From assembly GCA_963746265.1 (NCBI GenBank), contig CAVVAM010000015.1:434001-498000 (forward strand): a DNA stretch of 64,000 bases. Reading direction: 5' to 3'. This DNA comes from Ilumatobacter sp963746265 (GTDB lineage: Bacteria > Actinomycetota > Acidimicrobiia > Acidimicrobiales > Ilumatobacteraceae). A program made the translations under genes and the position numbers. Each line of letters opens with the position of its first letter. Position 1 is the first letter of the stretch. Below the pieces are notes generated by a model. The model was not told the DNA's origin. It saw only the letters and a program-made list of their open reading frames with translations, and ran no database searches. Positions 9,121-15,646 of this stretch are shown here, piece by piece.

Positions 9121-9142
9121 CGGAGTTGACACGACAACTCCG
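9121..9142. promoter_or_regulatory. perfect 8-bp inverted repeat upstream of the hydrolase
   Basis: CGGAGTTG and CAACTCCG flank a 6-nt spacer, 55 nt before the hydrolase start. It could be an operator or a transcript hairpin; there is no U-run to suggest termination. Confidence 0.45.
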
Positions 9143-9196
9143 ATGTTGTGCCGTTGTGCCCTGCCGTGAGCGCTCGGCGAGGGTGAGACTGGGAAC

Positions 9197-10096
9197 GTGA
9201 ACCGACCACTCCCACTTCAGCACGTCTCGATTCACGGTCACTCGGTCGGCTTCCGTCGCGGCGGTGCCGGCGAACCGATTCTGCTGATCCACGGCCTGGC
9301 CGGTAGCTCGCGCACGTGGGACGCCGTGACCCCGACGATCAGCGAACGCTACGACGTGATCGCCCCAGATCTGCTGGGACACGGAGAGTCGGCCAAACCT
9401 GTCGGCGACTATTCGCTCGGGGCGTTCGCGAGCGGGCTGCGCGACTTCCTGTCGGTGCTCGGCGTGCCCAGCGTCACGATCGTCGGGCACAGCTTCGGTG
9501 GCGGCGTGGCGATGCAACTCGCGTATCAACATCCGCATCTGGTCGACCGTCTCGTGCTGGTGGGCAGCGGCGGCCTCGGCCGAGAGGTGTCGTGGCTGCT
9601 CCGCCTGCTCACGCTGCCGGGCGCCCAGTACCTGATGCCGATCGGTTTTCCCAAGCCGGTCGTCGAGCGAGCGAACGAAGTCGGCCGGCAACTCGGGCGG
9701 CGAGACATCCACTGGCCCAAGTTGGCCGAGCTCTGGCGGGCGTATTCATCGCTGGCCGGCGCCGAGAACCGGACGGCATTCGTTCGGACGATGCGGGGTG
9801 TGATCGAGCCGTCGGGCCAGATCGTGGACGCCAGCGACCGGCTGTATCTCGCGGCGCACGTTCCGACGCTGATCCTGTGGGGCGACCAGGACGGGATGAT
9901 CCCCGTGTCCCATGCTCACGCAGCCCATGAGCTGATCCCGACGAGCCGACTCGAGATCCTCGAAGGCGTCGGGCACTTCCCCCATGTGGAAGCGCCCGAC
10001 GTGTTCTGCGAGGTCCTGCTCGAGTTCATGGCCGACACCAAGCCGGCGTCGACGCAGCACGAGCACCTCCGCGACGTCCTGCTCGACGGCGCCTGA
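9197..10096 (+). CDS. alpha/beta-hydrolase fold protein
   Basis: This is a 299-residue alpha/beta hydrolase. LLIHGLAGSSRTW forms the oxyanion-hole region (HGLAG), GHSFGGG carries the nucleophilic Ser, an Asp follows in ILWGDQDGMIP, and the catalytic His lies in GVGHFPHVE. The triad is complete and the length is typical. Substrate families include esters, C-C bond hydrolases and haloalkanes; the DLLGHGESAKP signature is generic. The start is the GTG at 9197, chosen because strand one begins nearby. It stands alone, bordered upstream by a short inverted repeat and downstream by decayed DNA. Confidence 0.87.
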   Translation: MNRPLPLQHVSIHGHSVGFRRGGAGEPILLIHGLAGSSRTWDAVTPTISERYDVIAPDLLGHGESAKPVGDYSLGAFASGLRDFLSVLGVPSVTIVGHSFGGGVAMQLAYQHPHLVDRLVLVGSGGLGREVSWLLRLLTLPGAQYLMPIGFPKPVVERANEVGRQLGRRDIHWPKLAELWRAYSSLAGAENRTAFVRTMRGVIEPSGQIVDASDRLYLAAHVPTLILWGDQDGMIPVSHAHAAHELIPTSRLEILEGVGHFPHVEAPDVFCEVLLEFMADTKPASTQHEHLRDVLLDGA

Positions 10097-10284
10097 CTCG
10101 CCGAGCTGCCCGTTTCGTGGGTCGTGCCCGGAGCGCCCGAATCGTGCCACGCCGCGCGCTCGGATCGTTCCCATCCGGCGCTGTTCGACGCGGTCACCAT
10201 CACGGCATCCGTGCGACCGACGGGGGTGCACCACTGCCGGTCCCGACCGTCCGCCGCCCGTATCGCGACACCGACGACGCCCGG

Positions 10285-10404
10285 TCGTGCCGTCCGAACA
10301 CGTCCGGGCACTCGACGGCGGCCGGTGACATGTGCCGCATCCATCACGCGGTCCCGTTCAGGCTCGGCGGCCCGAACGACATCGACGAACTCACCCACTC
10401 TGAG
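10285..10404 (+). pseudogene. HNH endonuclease domain remnant
   Basis: A 40-codon stretch encodes MCRIHHAVPFRLGGPNDIDEL, preceded by a degraded cysteine segment. This is the core of the actinobacterial HNH (DUF222-associated) domain, C-x-I-H-H-x-V-P-F-x-x-G-G-P-x-D-x-x-x-L. The second zinc pair and the terminal HH are absent and no start codon fits. I treat it as a fragment of a mobile-type endonuclease gene. Confidence 0.5.
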
Positions 10405-10802
10405 GAGAGGCCGACGCAGACCGAGAAGCAGAGGTCACGAGGATCCTCAACGGTCGGACCCAAGCCACCGCCGTCGTCGCGGACATTGACGACCGACTTG
10501 CGCACGACCTGCGAGTCCGCACGAGGATCGCCGGGCTCGAACAACCGTCAGCGATCGTCGAGACGCTCGGCCAACGTCCCGGGGCAGGCAGAGAAGCTGC
10601 GACGTGGGATCGTGCGGCAGGCCGACTCCACCAACACCAAGCAGCCTTCGATCCTGCTGACGGAATCGGTGAGTGGCCCGGCTGGCTGGACCGGTCGACG
10701 TACGTCACCAGTTGCACAGCCGTCGAGAGTCTGATGACTGAGCTCCGTCCCTCTGGCCCGGACAGGCGGCTCCAACTTCCTTCGATCGAGCTTGGAGTCT
10801 GA
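10404..10802 (+). pseudogene. start-less fragment, possibly the C-terminal tail of a relaxase-like protein
   Basis: A frame of 132 codons without any start codon reads as a helical, charged protein (DIDDRLAHDLRVRTRIAGLE, then TWDRAAGRLHQHQAAF) and stops at 10800-10802. The style, with Trp-Asp-Arg and the helical HQHQAAF run, recalls C-terminal tails of large actinobacterial conjugative relaxase/helicase (TrwC-like) proteins. That assignment is from memory of the family and is weak. It follows directly on the HNH remnant, so the 10.1-10.9 kb stretch looks like a graveyard of mobile genes. I see no intact gene there. Confidence 0.35.
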
Positions 10803-10922
10803 CGTTTGTCGCTCCGTTCGGTAGGCGACGTGAGGGGTCTGACGGATGGGCCAATGAGCGCTCGGTAGCGCATTGGCCACCCAGTCGATGCTTCTGGTCC
10901 AGAATGGCGGTGGAGGTTGGTG

Positions 10923-12119
10923 ATGAAACTCATGCCGTTGCGATACGCCGGGAACTGCGCGTCTTGCGGGATACGTATCGAGCAGCGCGTACAAGCGTGG
11001 TACGACCCTCAGGCGAAGGCCGTTACTTGCACGTCGTGCCGGCCGGTTGATGGGCAGCTCAGCGTGGACGTCGTGCCACCCGCCACCGCCGCTCCGCCCG
11101 CGCCGAAGCGGTCGGCGCGGACGGATTTGCAGAAGGGGATCGAGCTTGAGCAGAAGATCGCTGGCGTGTTCGCTGCGGCTGGCTATCAGGTGCACACCAA
11201 CGTCGTCCGGGAGGGTCGTAGCGGCAGCACCCACGAGATGGACGTGCTTGCCGAGAAGACCGACGAGCTGCTCACCCTCACCGTCGCCGTCGAGTGCAAG
11301 GCGTGGGCAAACCCGATCGAGAAGGACGTCGTCGCCAAGTTCGACTATGCCCGCCGCGACCTCGGGCTCGGACACGGTGTCGTCGTCTCGCTGAACGGTG
11401 CTCGCCCCGGCGCGCTTTCTGCCGCGAAGGAGCTGGGCATCGTTGTCTGGGGGCCCGACGAGATCGAGCCGCATCTCGGCAAGGTCTCGGTTCTCGGTCT
11501 CCAGAACCGGCCGATGATCGAAGAGGTCGGCTTCTCCCGCCTGCTCGCTGCAGATGCGGCTCGGCAACTCGTCGACAAGGAGACCGGTGGGCGCTTGGGC
11601 TTCGGCAAGGAAGAGGTCGTCTCTTCCGGCGATGCCTGGATACCGGTCTCGGTCGTGCAGCTCACCCTGATGGAACTCGGCATCGTCAGGCGTAAGACTG
11701 CGACCTCCCAGATGTGGGCCGTCTACGACCTGATCGGCGGCACCTTCGTCACGGGGCTTGACACCGAGGCGGAGCGGACAGCGGTGCAACTCGATGGGCC
11801 CCGAATCGAACCGAAGTTGAAGGTCGTCGAACCTGCCAAGCACCTCGACGCCGTCGTGGCGAAGTTCGACAAGGTCACCTCCGATGACGCCAAGGCAAAG
11901 TACCGCGGCCAAATGGCGAAACTCGGCGTCCCCGACTGGCGGGTGCCCACGACGGGCACGTCGACGCCGTTCCTCTATCCAGTCCACCTCGCCATCGCCC
12001 AACGCAACGGCAGCGAACGGATCGTCGCGATCGATGCCTATCGCTCGAGAGTCGACGCCGACCTCGGCCATGAACTGTCCAAAGCCATCGCCTGGGTGCG
12101 GCAGTCGCTCGACGGCTGA
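10923..12119 (+). CDS. Mrr-like restriction endonuclease with N-terminal zinc ribbon
   Basis: This is a 398-residue protein. Residues 12-39 form a CxxC...CxxC zinc ribbon (C12, C15, C36, C39). A linker rich in Ala and Pro leads to a PD-(D/E)xK nuclease fold of the Mrr_cat type at about 70-180. The catalytic residues are visible as D107 in HEMDV and E124-x-K126 in VECKAW. The C-terminal half is unassigned. Such stand-alone nucleases usually cut foreign, often methylated, DNA. The ATG at 10923 has GGAGG 6 nt upstream; in-frame TTG and GTG codons just before it overlap that site. No methyltransferase accompanies it, which fits a type IV (modification-dependent) activity. Confidence 0.75.
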   Translation: MKLMPLRYAGNCASCGIRIEQRVQAWYDPQAKAVTCTSCRPVDGQLSVDVVPPATAAPPAPKRSARTDLQKGIELEQKIAGVFAAAGYQVHTNVVREGRSGSTHEMDVLAEKTDELLTLTVAVECKAWANPIEKDVVAKFDYARRDLGLGHGVVVSLNGARPGALSAAKELGIVVWGPDEIEPHLGKVSVLGLQNRPMIEEVGFSRLLAADAARQLVDKETGGRLGFGKEEVVSSGDAWIPVSVVQLTLMELGIVRRKTATSQMWAVYDLIGGTFVTGLDTEAERTAVQLDGPRIEPKLKVVEPAKHLDAVVAKFDKVTSDDAKAKYRGQMAKLGVPDWRVPTTGTSTPFLYPVHLAIAQRNGSERIVAIDAYRSRVDADLGHELSKAIAWVRQSLDG

Positions 12120-12158
12120 CGGGGCGCCAACTCGCGCATCCACATACACCGCACAAAT

Positions 12159-12172
12159 GAAACGATCGTTTC
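12159..12172. promoter_or_regulatory. perfect 14-bp palindrome in an AT-richer pocket
   Basis: GAAACGATCGTTTC is its own reverse complement. It sits in an unusually AT-rich 30-bp pocket between the Mrr-like nuclease and the DUF3024 gene. Its form is typical of TetR-family operators, but no intact regulator gene lies next to it. Confidence 0.5.
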
Positions 12173-12274
12173 GTAAATGAGCGATATCCATCGGGGTGTG
12201 CAACTGAATCGTTCGTGACCACCGGCCGATTCTGGCGGTCGAAGTACGAACAGGTCTGATGCGATGATGGCGGC

Positions 12275-12610
12275 ATGGTCCCGGAGCTCGACGCCAACCG
12301 TGCCCGCAAGTGGGCGCATGACAAGACGCCGACGGAGTTCCGCAACGAGAGCCGGGTCGAGGTCGACGAGACGCCGCGCGGGCTGACGATCCTCGAATGC
12401 AGACCGCCGTGGAGCGAGCTCCTCGGGTCCGAGTGGACTCGGTCGTCGATCGCCCGCCTGACCTACTCGAAGCAAGCGGGCGAGTGGACGCTGTACTACG
12501 CCGACCGCAACAGTCGGTTCCAGCGTTATTGGGAGTGCGGCCCGAGCGCTTACGTGGCCGACCTGCTGGAGGAGATCGACGCCGACCCGACCTGCATCTT
12601 CTGGGGCTGA
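12275..12610 (+). CDS. DUF3024-family protein
   Basis: A 111-residue soluble protein. It matches the DUF3024 pattern: an RPPWSEL segment followed by RLTYSKQAGEWTLYYADRN, where a small domain of beta strands carries several conserved aromatics. The molecular role of the family is unknown. It is frequent in Actinobacteria and often near mobile or defence genes. It lies 50 nt before the Panacea gene in the same direction and could share a transcript with it. Confidence 0.7.
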   Translation: MVPELDANRARKWAHDKTPTEFRNESRVEVDETPRGLTILECRPPWSELLGSEWTRSSIARLTYSKQAGEWTLYYADRNSRFQRYWECGPSAYVADLLEEIDADPTCIFWG

Positions 12611-12660
12611 TCCGCTCGACGGGTACAGTCGATGTGACACCCAGTCGTCAGGATGAGGAC

Positions 12661-13209
12661 ATGAAGACAACGTACGACGAGCGCAAGTTCACCGAGCTTC
12701 TCGTGCACGTGGCCGCCCGCCTCCAGAGCGACCGGTCCGGTGGGGCCACCAAGCTCAACAAGGTCATCTTCTTCGCCGACTTTGCCCACGTCCGGCGCAC
12801 CGGTTCTCCGATCACCGGCGCCACCTACCAGAAGCTCGAACATGGCCCGGCTGCTCGGCGTCTACGACCGGTTCGTGACCAACTCATCTCGAAAGGAGAG
12901 GCCGAGCTTCGAGAGGAAGAGTTCCTTGGGTATCAGCAGCACCGGCTCGTCCCTCGCCGCGAGGCGGACTTGACCGTGTTCACACAGGACGAGCTCGACA
13001 CGATCGACCGAGTCCTGACCGATCTCGATGGCCTCAACGCTCGCCAGATCAGCGACCTCTCGCACGAGGAGGCCGGCTGGCGCCTGGTCGACTTCGGCGA
13101 TGACATCCCGTACGAGGCTGCGCTGGTGGGCGCTCGCCAGGTCTCGACGCCGACTTCGCAACGACTCCAGCGCGAGGCCGCCGAGCGTCTCGGTCTCATC
13201 GCGACGTGA
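12661..13209 (+). CDS. Panacea-domain protein, likely PanA-type antitoxin
   Basis: This 182-residue protein contains the Panacea (SocA/DUF4065-like) fold. KLNKVIFFADFAH is the family's KL-x-K-x-x-FFAD core, followed by ITGATYQKLEHGPAARRL and a C-terminal DLSHEEAGWRLVDFGDDIPYE. Panacea domains are known as versatile antitoxins whose partner toxin is encoded next door (panAT systems). The GTGA overlap with the next small gene supports that pairing. The frame is open upstream, but the ATG at 12661 coincides with the family's N-terminus. It is part of the accessory island. Confidence 0.82.
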   Translation: MKTTYDERKFTELLVHVAARLQSDRSGGATKLNKVIFFADFAHVRRTGSPITGATYQKLEHGPAARRLRPVRDQLISKGEAELREEEFLGYQQHRLVPRREADLTVFTQDELDTIDRVLTDLDGLNARQISDLSHEEAGWRLVDFGDDIPYEAALVGARQVSTPTSQRLQREAAERLGLIAT

Positions 13210-13523
13210 TCCGGCGCGTCGACGTCGCGCCAGCCGTCCACGAAGCCGCCAACGAGAGGTTCGGCGAGACACGTTCGGCCGGAGGTCAGGGATCGGAGTA
13301 CGACTTCGTCGGCGGACCTCTCGCTGCCGCCGTGTTCGCGTTCCGAGACTTTGATGCATTGTCGTACGACCTGGTGCCAGCGGTGCGCTCGTACACCGTG
13401 GTCGATCCGATCTTCGGTGCAGTCACGTTCGCGGCGGTGCTACGAACCGCCGACGTGGTCGAGATCGTCAGCTTCGCCGATGACCCGGACTATTGGGCGG
13501 CGCTCGACGATGACCCCGAGTGA
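13206..13523 (+). CDS. small partner of the Panacea protein, candidate toxin
   Basis: This 105-residue protein starts with a GTG that overlaps the Panacea stop by 4 nt, so the two are translationally coupled. Its second half alternates hydrophobic beta strands (VRSYTVVDP, GAVTFAAVL, VVEIVSFADDPDYW), a layout shared by small RelE/ParE-like folds. I see no catalytic signature and cannot assign it to a toxin family. Its position after a Panacea antitoxin is the main evidence. It may be a novel toxin or an immunity-type partner. Confidence 0.6.
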   Translation: MIRRVDVAPAVHEAANERFGETRSAGGQGSEYDFVGGPLAAAVFAFRDFDALSYDLVPAVRSYTVVDPIFGAVTFAAVLRTADVVEIVSFADDPDYWAALDDDPE

Positions 13524-13628
13524 GCTCCCACAGCCCGACGGCGACATCTTCGGCGACGGCCCGAACCCTGTGACGGGTCGACGCAGCGTGACGGCCCCAC
13601 CTGGCCGAAAACTGAGGTTCGCGAGCCC

Positions 13629-13832
13629 GTGGCCACCTCCTACGGTGGTGGCGTGGATGTCGACCTGAATGAGTTGTCGCCGGCTGAGGAGGCCGTAGCT
13701 GCGACGTTGCGCGGGTGGGGAGACGAGCTCGATCGCGGCGAGAAGTTCTGGCTGATGGACTGGAACAACATGATCCGAGACGCCATCAGGGCGGTACGTA
13801 CCGGTGAGCCGGTACTGCACGACGACGAGTGA
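13629..13832 (+). CDS. small hypothetical protein
   Basis: A 67-residue acidic protein. Its main helix carries AEEAVAATLRGWGDELDRG, then FWLMDWNNMIRDAIRAV, so a two-helix fold is likely. The start is GTG at 13629, with GAGG about 10 nt upstream; a second GTG at 13653 is possible. It resembles no family I recognise. It sits between the toxin-antitoxin pair and the broken AbiEi-like gene and could be a third small component of the island. Confidence 0.5.
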   Translation: MATSYGGGVDVDLNELSPAEEAVAATLRGWGDELDRGEKFWLMDWNNMIRDAIRAVRTGEPVLHDDE

Positions 13833-14320
13833 TCACCGGTGCCAGGTGCGCTCGTTGAGCCTCATCCAGTCGAGAAGTTCCTCGCCTTCTGATGGCATGC
13901 GGCCCGTGCCCGTGAGGAGATCGCAGGCGGCTTGCGACGGAGCGACGAGAACCAGGCCGTCGATGGTGTCGGTGCGGTCGAAGACGACCGGCTCGAACGG
14001 CTCGGCGATGAGCAGGTTCGCGCCGAGGTCGGTCTCGCGGAGGTCGAGGAACCTCATGGCGGTGTCGACGTGGTCGGTGTAGATCATCGCTTGGCGGACC
14101 GGTGCGATGGGCGAGCGGGGCTGAGCGGCGATCGAGCCGGTGACGGCGTAGGGCCACTTCGCCTTCGTCAGCTTGGCGATGACATCGTCGAGTCCCGTGG
14201 TGCGACGAGTTCGGTCACGACGCTCGACTTCGTGAAGGTGTGGTCTTCGCTCCATCGGCGGATACAGCCGGCCCAGTCGACCTCGGTCACGCGTCCGCGG
14301 GCGTCCCGTGTCAGCAATGC
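13833..14320 (-). pseudogene. AbiEi-like (type IV toxin-antitoxin) regulator, truncated and frameshifted
   Basis: Two minus-strand frames together match the C-terminal two thirds of an AbiEi-family antitoxin/regulator. The first reads LLTRDARGRVTEVDWAGCI and continues to TELVAPR. The second resumes as GLDDVIAKL, then WPYAVTGSIAAQP, and runs to the stop at 13833. One base lost near 14193-14200 would restore APRGLDDV. The N-terminal winged helix is missing: upstream DNA runs straight into the tRNA-Met fragment. It is therefore both 5'-truncated, perhaps by the integration event, and frameshifted. Confidence 0.7.
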
Positions 14321-14385
14321 CGCGAAAGACCTGCAAAATAACATGCAACGACACCAATCGACACTCATCGATATGGCCTTTCCAC

Positions 14386-14430
14386 GGCTCATAACCCGAA
14401 GGCCGCAGGTTCAAATCCTGCCCCCGCACC
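14386..14430 (+). other. 3' fragment of elongator tRNA-Met (CAT), attachment-site scar
   Basis: Starting at the anticodon loop CTCATAA, this matches the 3' half of an elongator tRNA-Met: anticodon stem CCCGA, variable loop, T-arm GCAGG-TTCAAAT-CCTGC and acceptor strand CCCCGCA. The D-arm and 5' half are absent; the upstream bases belong to the accessory island. A tRNA 3' end left behind at one border is the classic scar of site-specific integration. With the tRNA on the plus strand, the element lies to its left. No integrase is visible. Confidence 0.8.
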
Positions 14431-14447
14431 AACGTAATACCAGGTCA

Positions 14448-14479
14448 GAGGCCCTTTCCGAGTCATCGGAGAGGGCCTC
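14448..14479 (+). terminator. 14-bp stem terminator-like hairpin after the tRNA fragment
   Basis: GAGGCCCTTTCCGA pairs with TCGGAGAGGGCCTC (one G-T wobble) around loop GTCA, 18 nt after the tRNA 3' end. It was presumably the original terminator of the displaced tRNA-Met gene. Confidence 0.65.
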
Positions 14480-14556
14480 ATGCCGTTGGGTCGCGAACAC
14501 AGCGCGAACAAGCGAGAACACGCCGAGCGGCGGATCGCCCTGACGGTCGCGCGATT

Positions 14557-14579
14557 CGGCGCCACTTGTAGTGGCGCCG
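14557..14579. repeat. perfect 10-bp inverted repeat
   Basis: CGGCGCCACT and AGTGGCGCCG flank TGT. It lies in the 285-bp gap between the terminator hairpin and the dedA stop. The gap holds no gene I can support. The hairpin may terminate readthrough from either side. Confidence 0.5.
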
Positions 14580-14764
14580 CAAGTCCACACGCTGGGGTTT
14601 CGCGATACGAGATGCGGCGGAACCAAGCGATCGCTGGCTGACCTTCGGGCAGGTGGCCCGACGGCTCGTGCTGTGGTTGGAGCCGCCACGCGCGATCTCT
14701 ACTCGCGGACCGACACGGCCAGGTACTGAAAGACAACGCTTCGAGTCGAACTGGCGACGTCGGG

Positions 14765-15505
14765 TCAGTGCTCGTGAAGCTTGGAGCGCAGCACGGGATC
14801 GTGTTCGGCCTGCGATTCCAGCTTCTCGATGATCTCATCGATGGGCTCGTTGGCCAGACCGGGGTGCGCCTGTTCCTCGGCGGCGAGCGCTCGCTTCGTG
14901 AGCACCACCTTGCGGACGACGAGCGCCACGAGGAGCAAGGCGATGAGGAGTACGACGAGGGTCTGGAACGGTTCGGTGTACTCGAGGATGCGCTCCCACC
15001 GATCTCCGAGCGCGTAGCCCGCGGTGATCAGGACTGTGTTCCAGACGAGGCTGCCAACGAGGGTGAAGGCCGTGAACGTGACGAGCGGCATACGTCGGAA
15101 GCCGGCGGGTATCGAGATCAGCGAGCGGATGAGCGGAACGCATCGGCACAACAGCACCGCGGAGCGCGCTCGGCGGTCGAACCACGCCTCGGCTCGATCG
15201 AGGTCGGTTTCGCCGAAACCGATCCACGTGCCGTATCGGATGATGATGGCCCGCAGACGAACGGGGCCGACCGCCGCGGAGAGCCCGTACAGGATCCATG
15301 CGCCGACCACTGATCCGATGGTGGCGGCGATGATCATGCCGATGACCCACGCATCTCCCCGTGATGCGGTGTAGCCGGCGAGGCCCAACACGACTTCCGA
15401 CGGGATCGGCGGGAAGACGTTCTCGATGGCGACCAGCATGGCGACGCCGAGGTAGCCGAGCCGCTCGATGATCGACGTCGCCCAGTTGGTCAGGTTCTCC
15501 AGCAT
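14765..15505 (-). CDS. DedA-family membrane protein
   Basis: This 246-residue integral membrane protein has the DedA/SNARE-associated layout: an N-terminal re-entrant region ENVFPPIPSEVVLGLAGY, a central helix pair, then the conserved Arg-rich RCVPLIRSLISIPAGFRRMP segment, and two C-terminal helices. A charged cytoplasmic tail follows. DedA proteins are undecaprenyl-phosphate or phosphatidylethanolamine transporters, or proton-motive-force maintenance proteins. The glutamate after the first helix (IENVFPPIPSE) is the family's key acidic residue. The start was set at the ATG at 15505; a longer start adds a non-conserved leader. It lies downstream of kup on the same strand with a 141-nt gap. 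Confidence 0.88.
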   Translation of the reverse strand: MLENLTNWATSIIERLGYLGVAMLVAIENVFPPIPSEVVLGLAGYTASRGDAWVIGMIIAATIGSVVGAWILYGLSAAVGPVRLRAIIIRYGTWIGFGETDLDRAEAWFDRRARSAVLLCRCVPLIRSLISIPAGFRRMPLVTFTAFTLVGSLVWNTVLITAGYALGDRWERILEYTEPFQTLVVLLIALLLVALVVRKVVLTKRALAAEEQAHPGLANEPIDEIIEKLESQAEHDPVLRSKLHEH

Positions 15506-15646
15506 CGGCGTTCCGTCCTTGGCGTTGTTGCTCTGGTGGCAGCGCACCCTGCGGTCGAATCGGATGCTCCAACGTGGGTGTGTCGGCGGTGATGCGAATC
15601 TCGGCCGGAATCCAGCTTGATGTTCAGTTCGCGCATCGATGCCTCG

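Noticed and set aside
13833..14432. A continuous minus-strand frame giving a peptide starting near GQDLNLRPSGYEP, suggesting an intact 199-residue protein
   Set aside because: That peptide is the well-known artefact of translating antisense tRNA. The start lies in the tRNA-Met fragment and the real homology begins further in, in two frames.
14389..14838. Minus-strand frame ending in GAGAGFEPAAFGL
   Set aside because: Another antisense-tRNA translation artefact; the rest is antisense to the dedA end and has no motifs.
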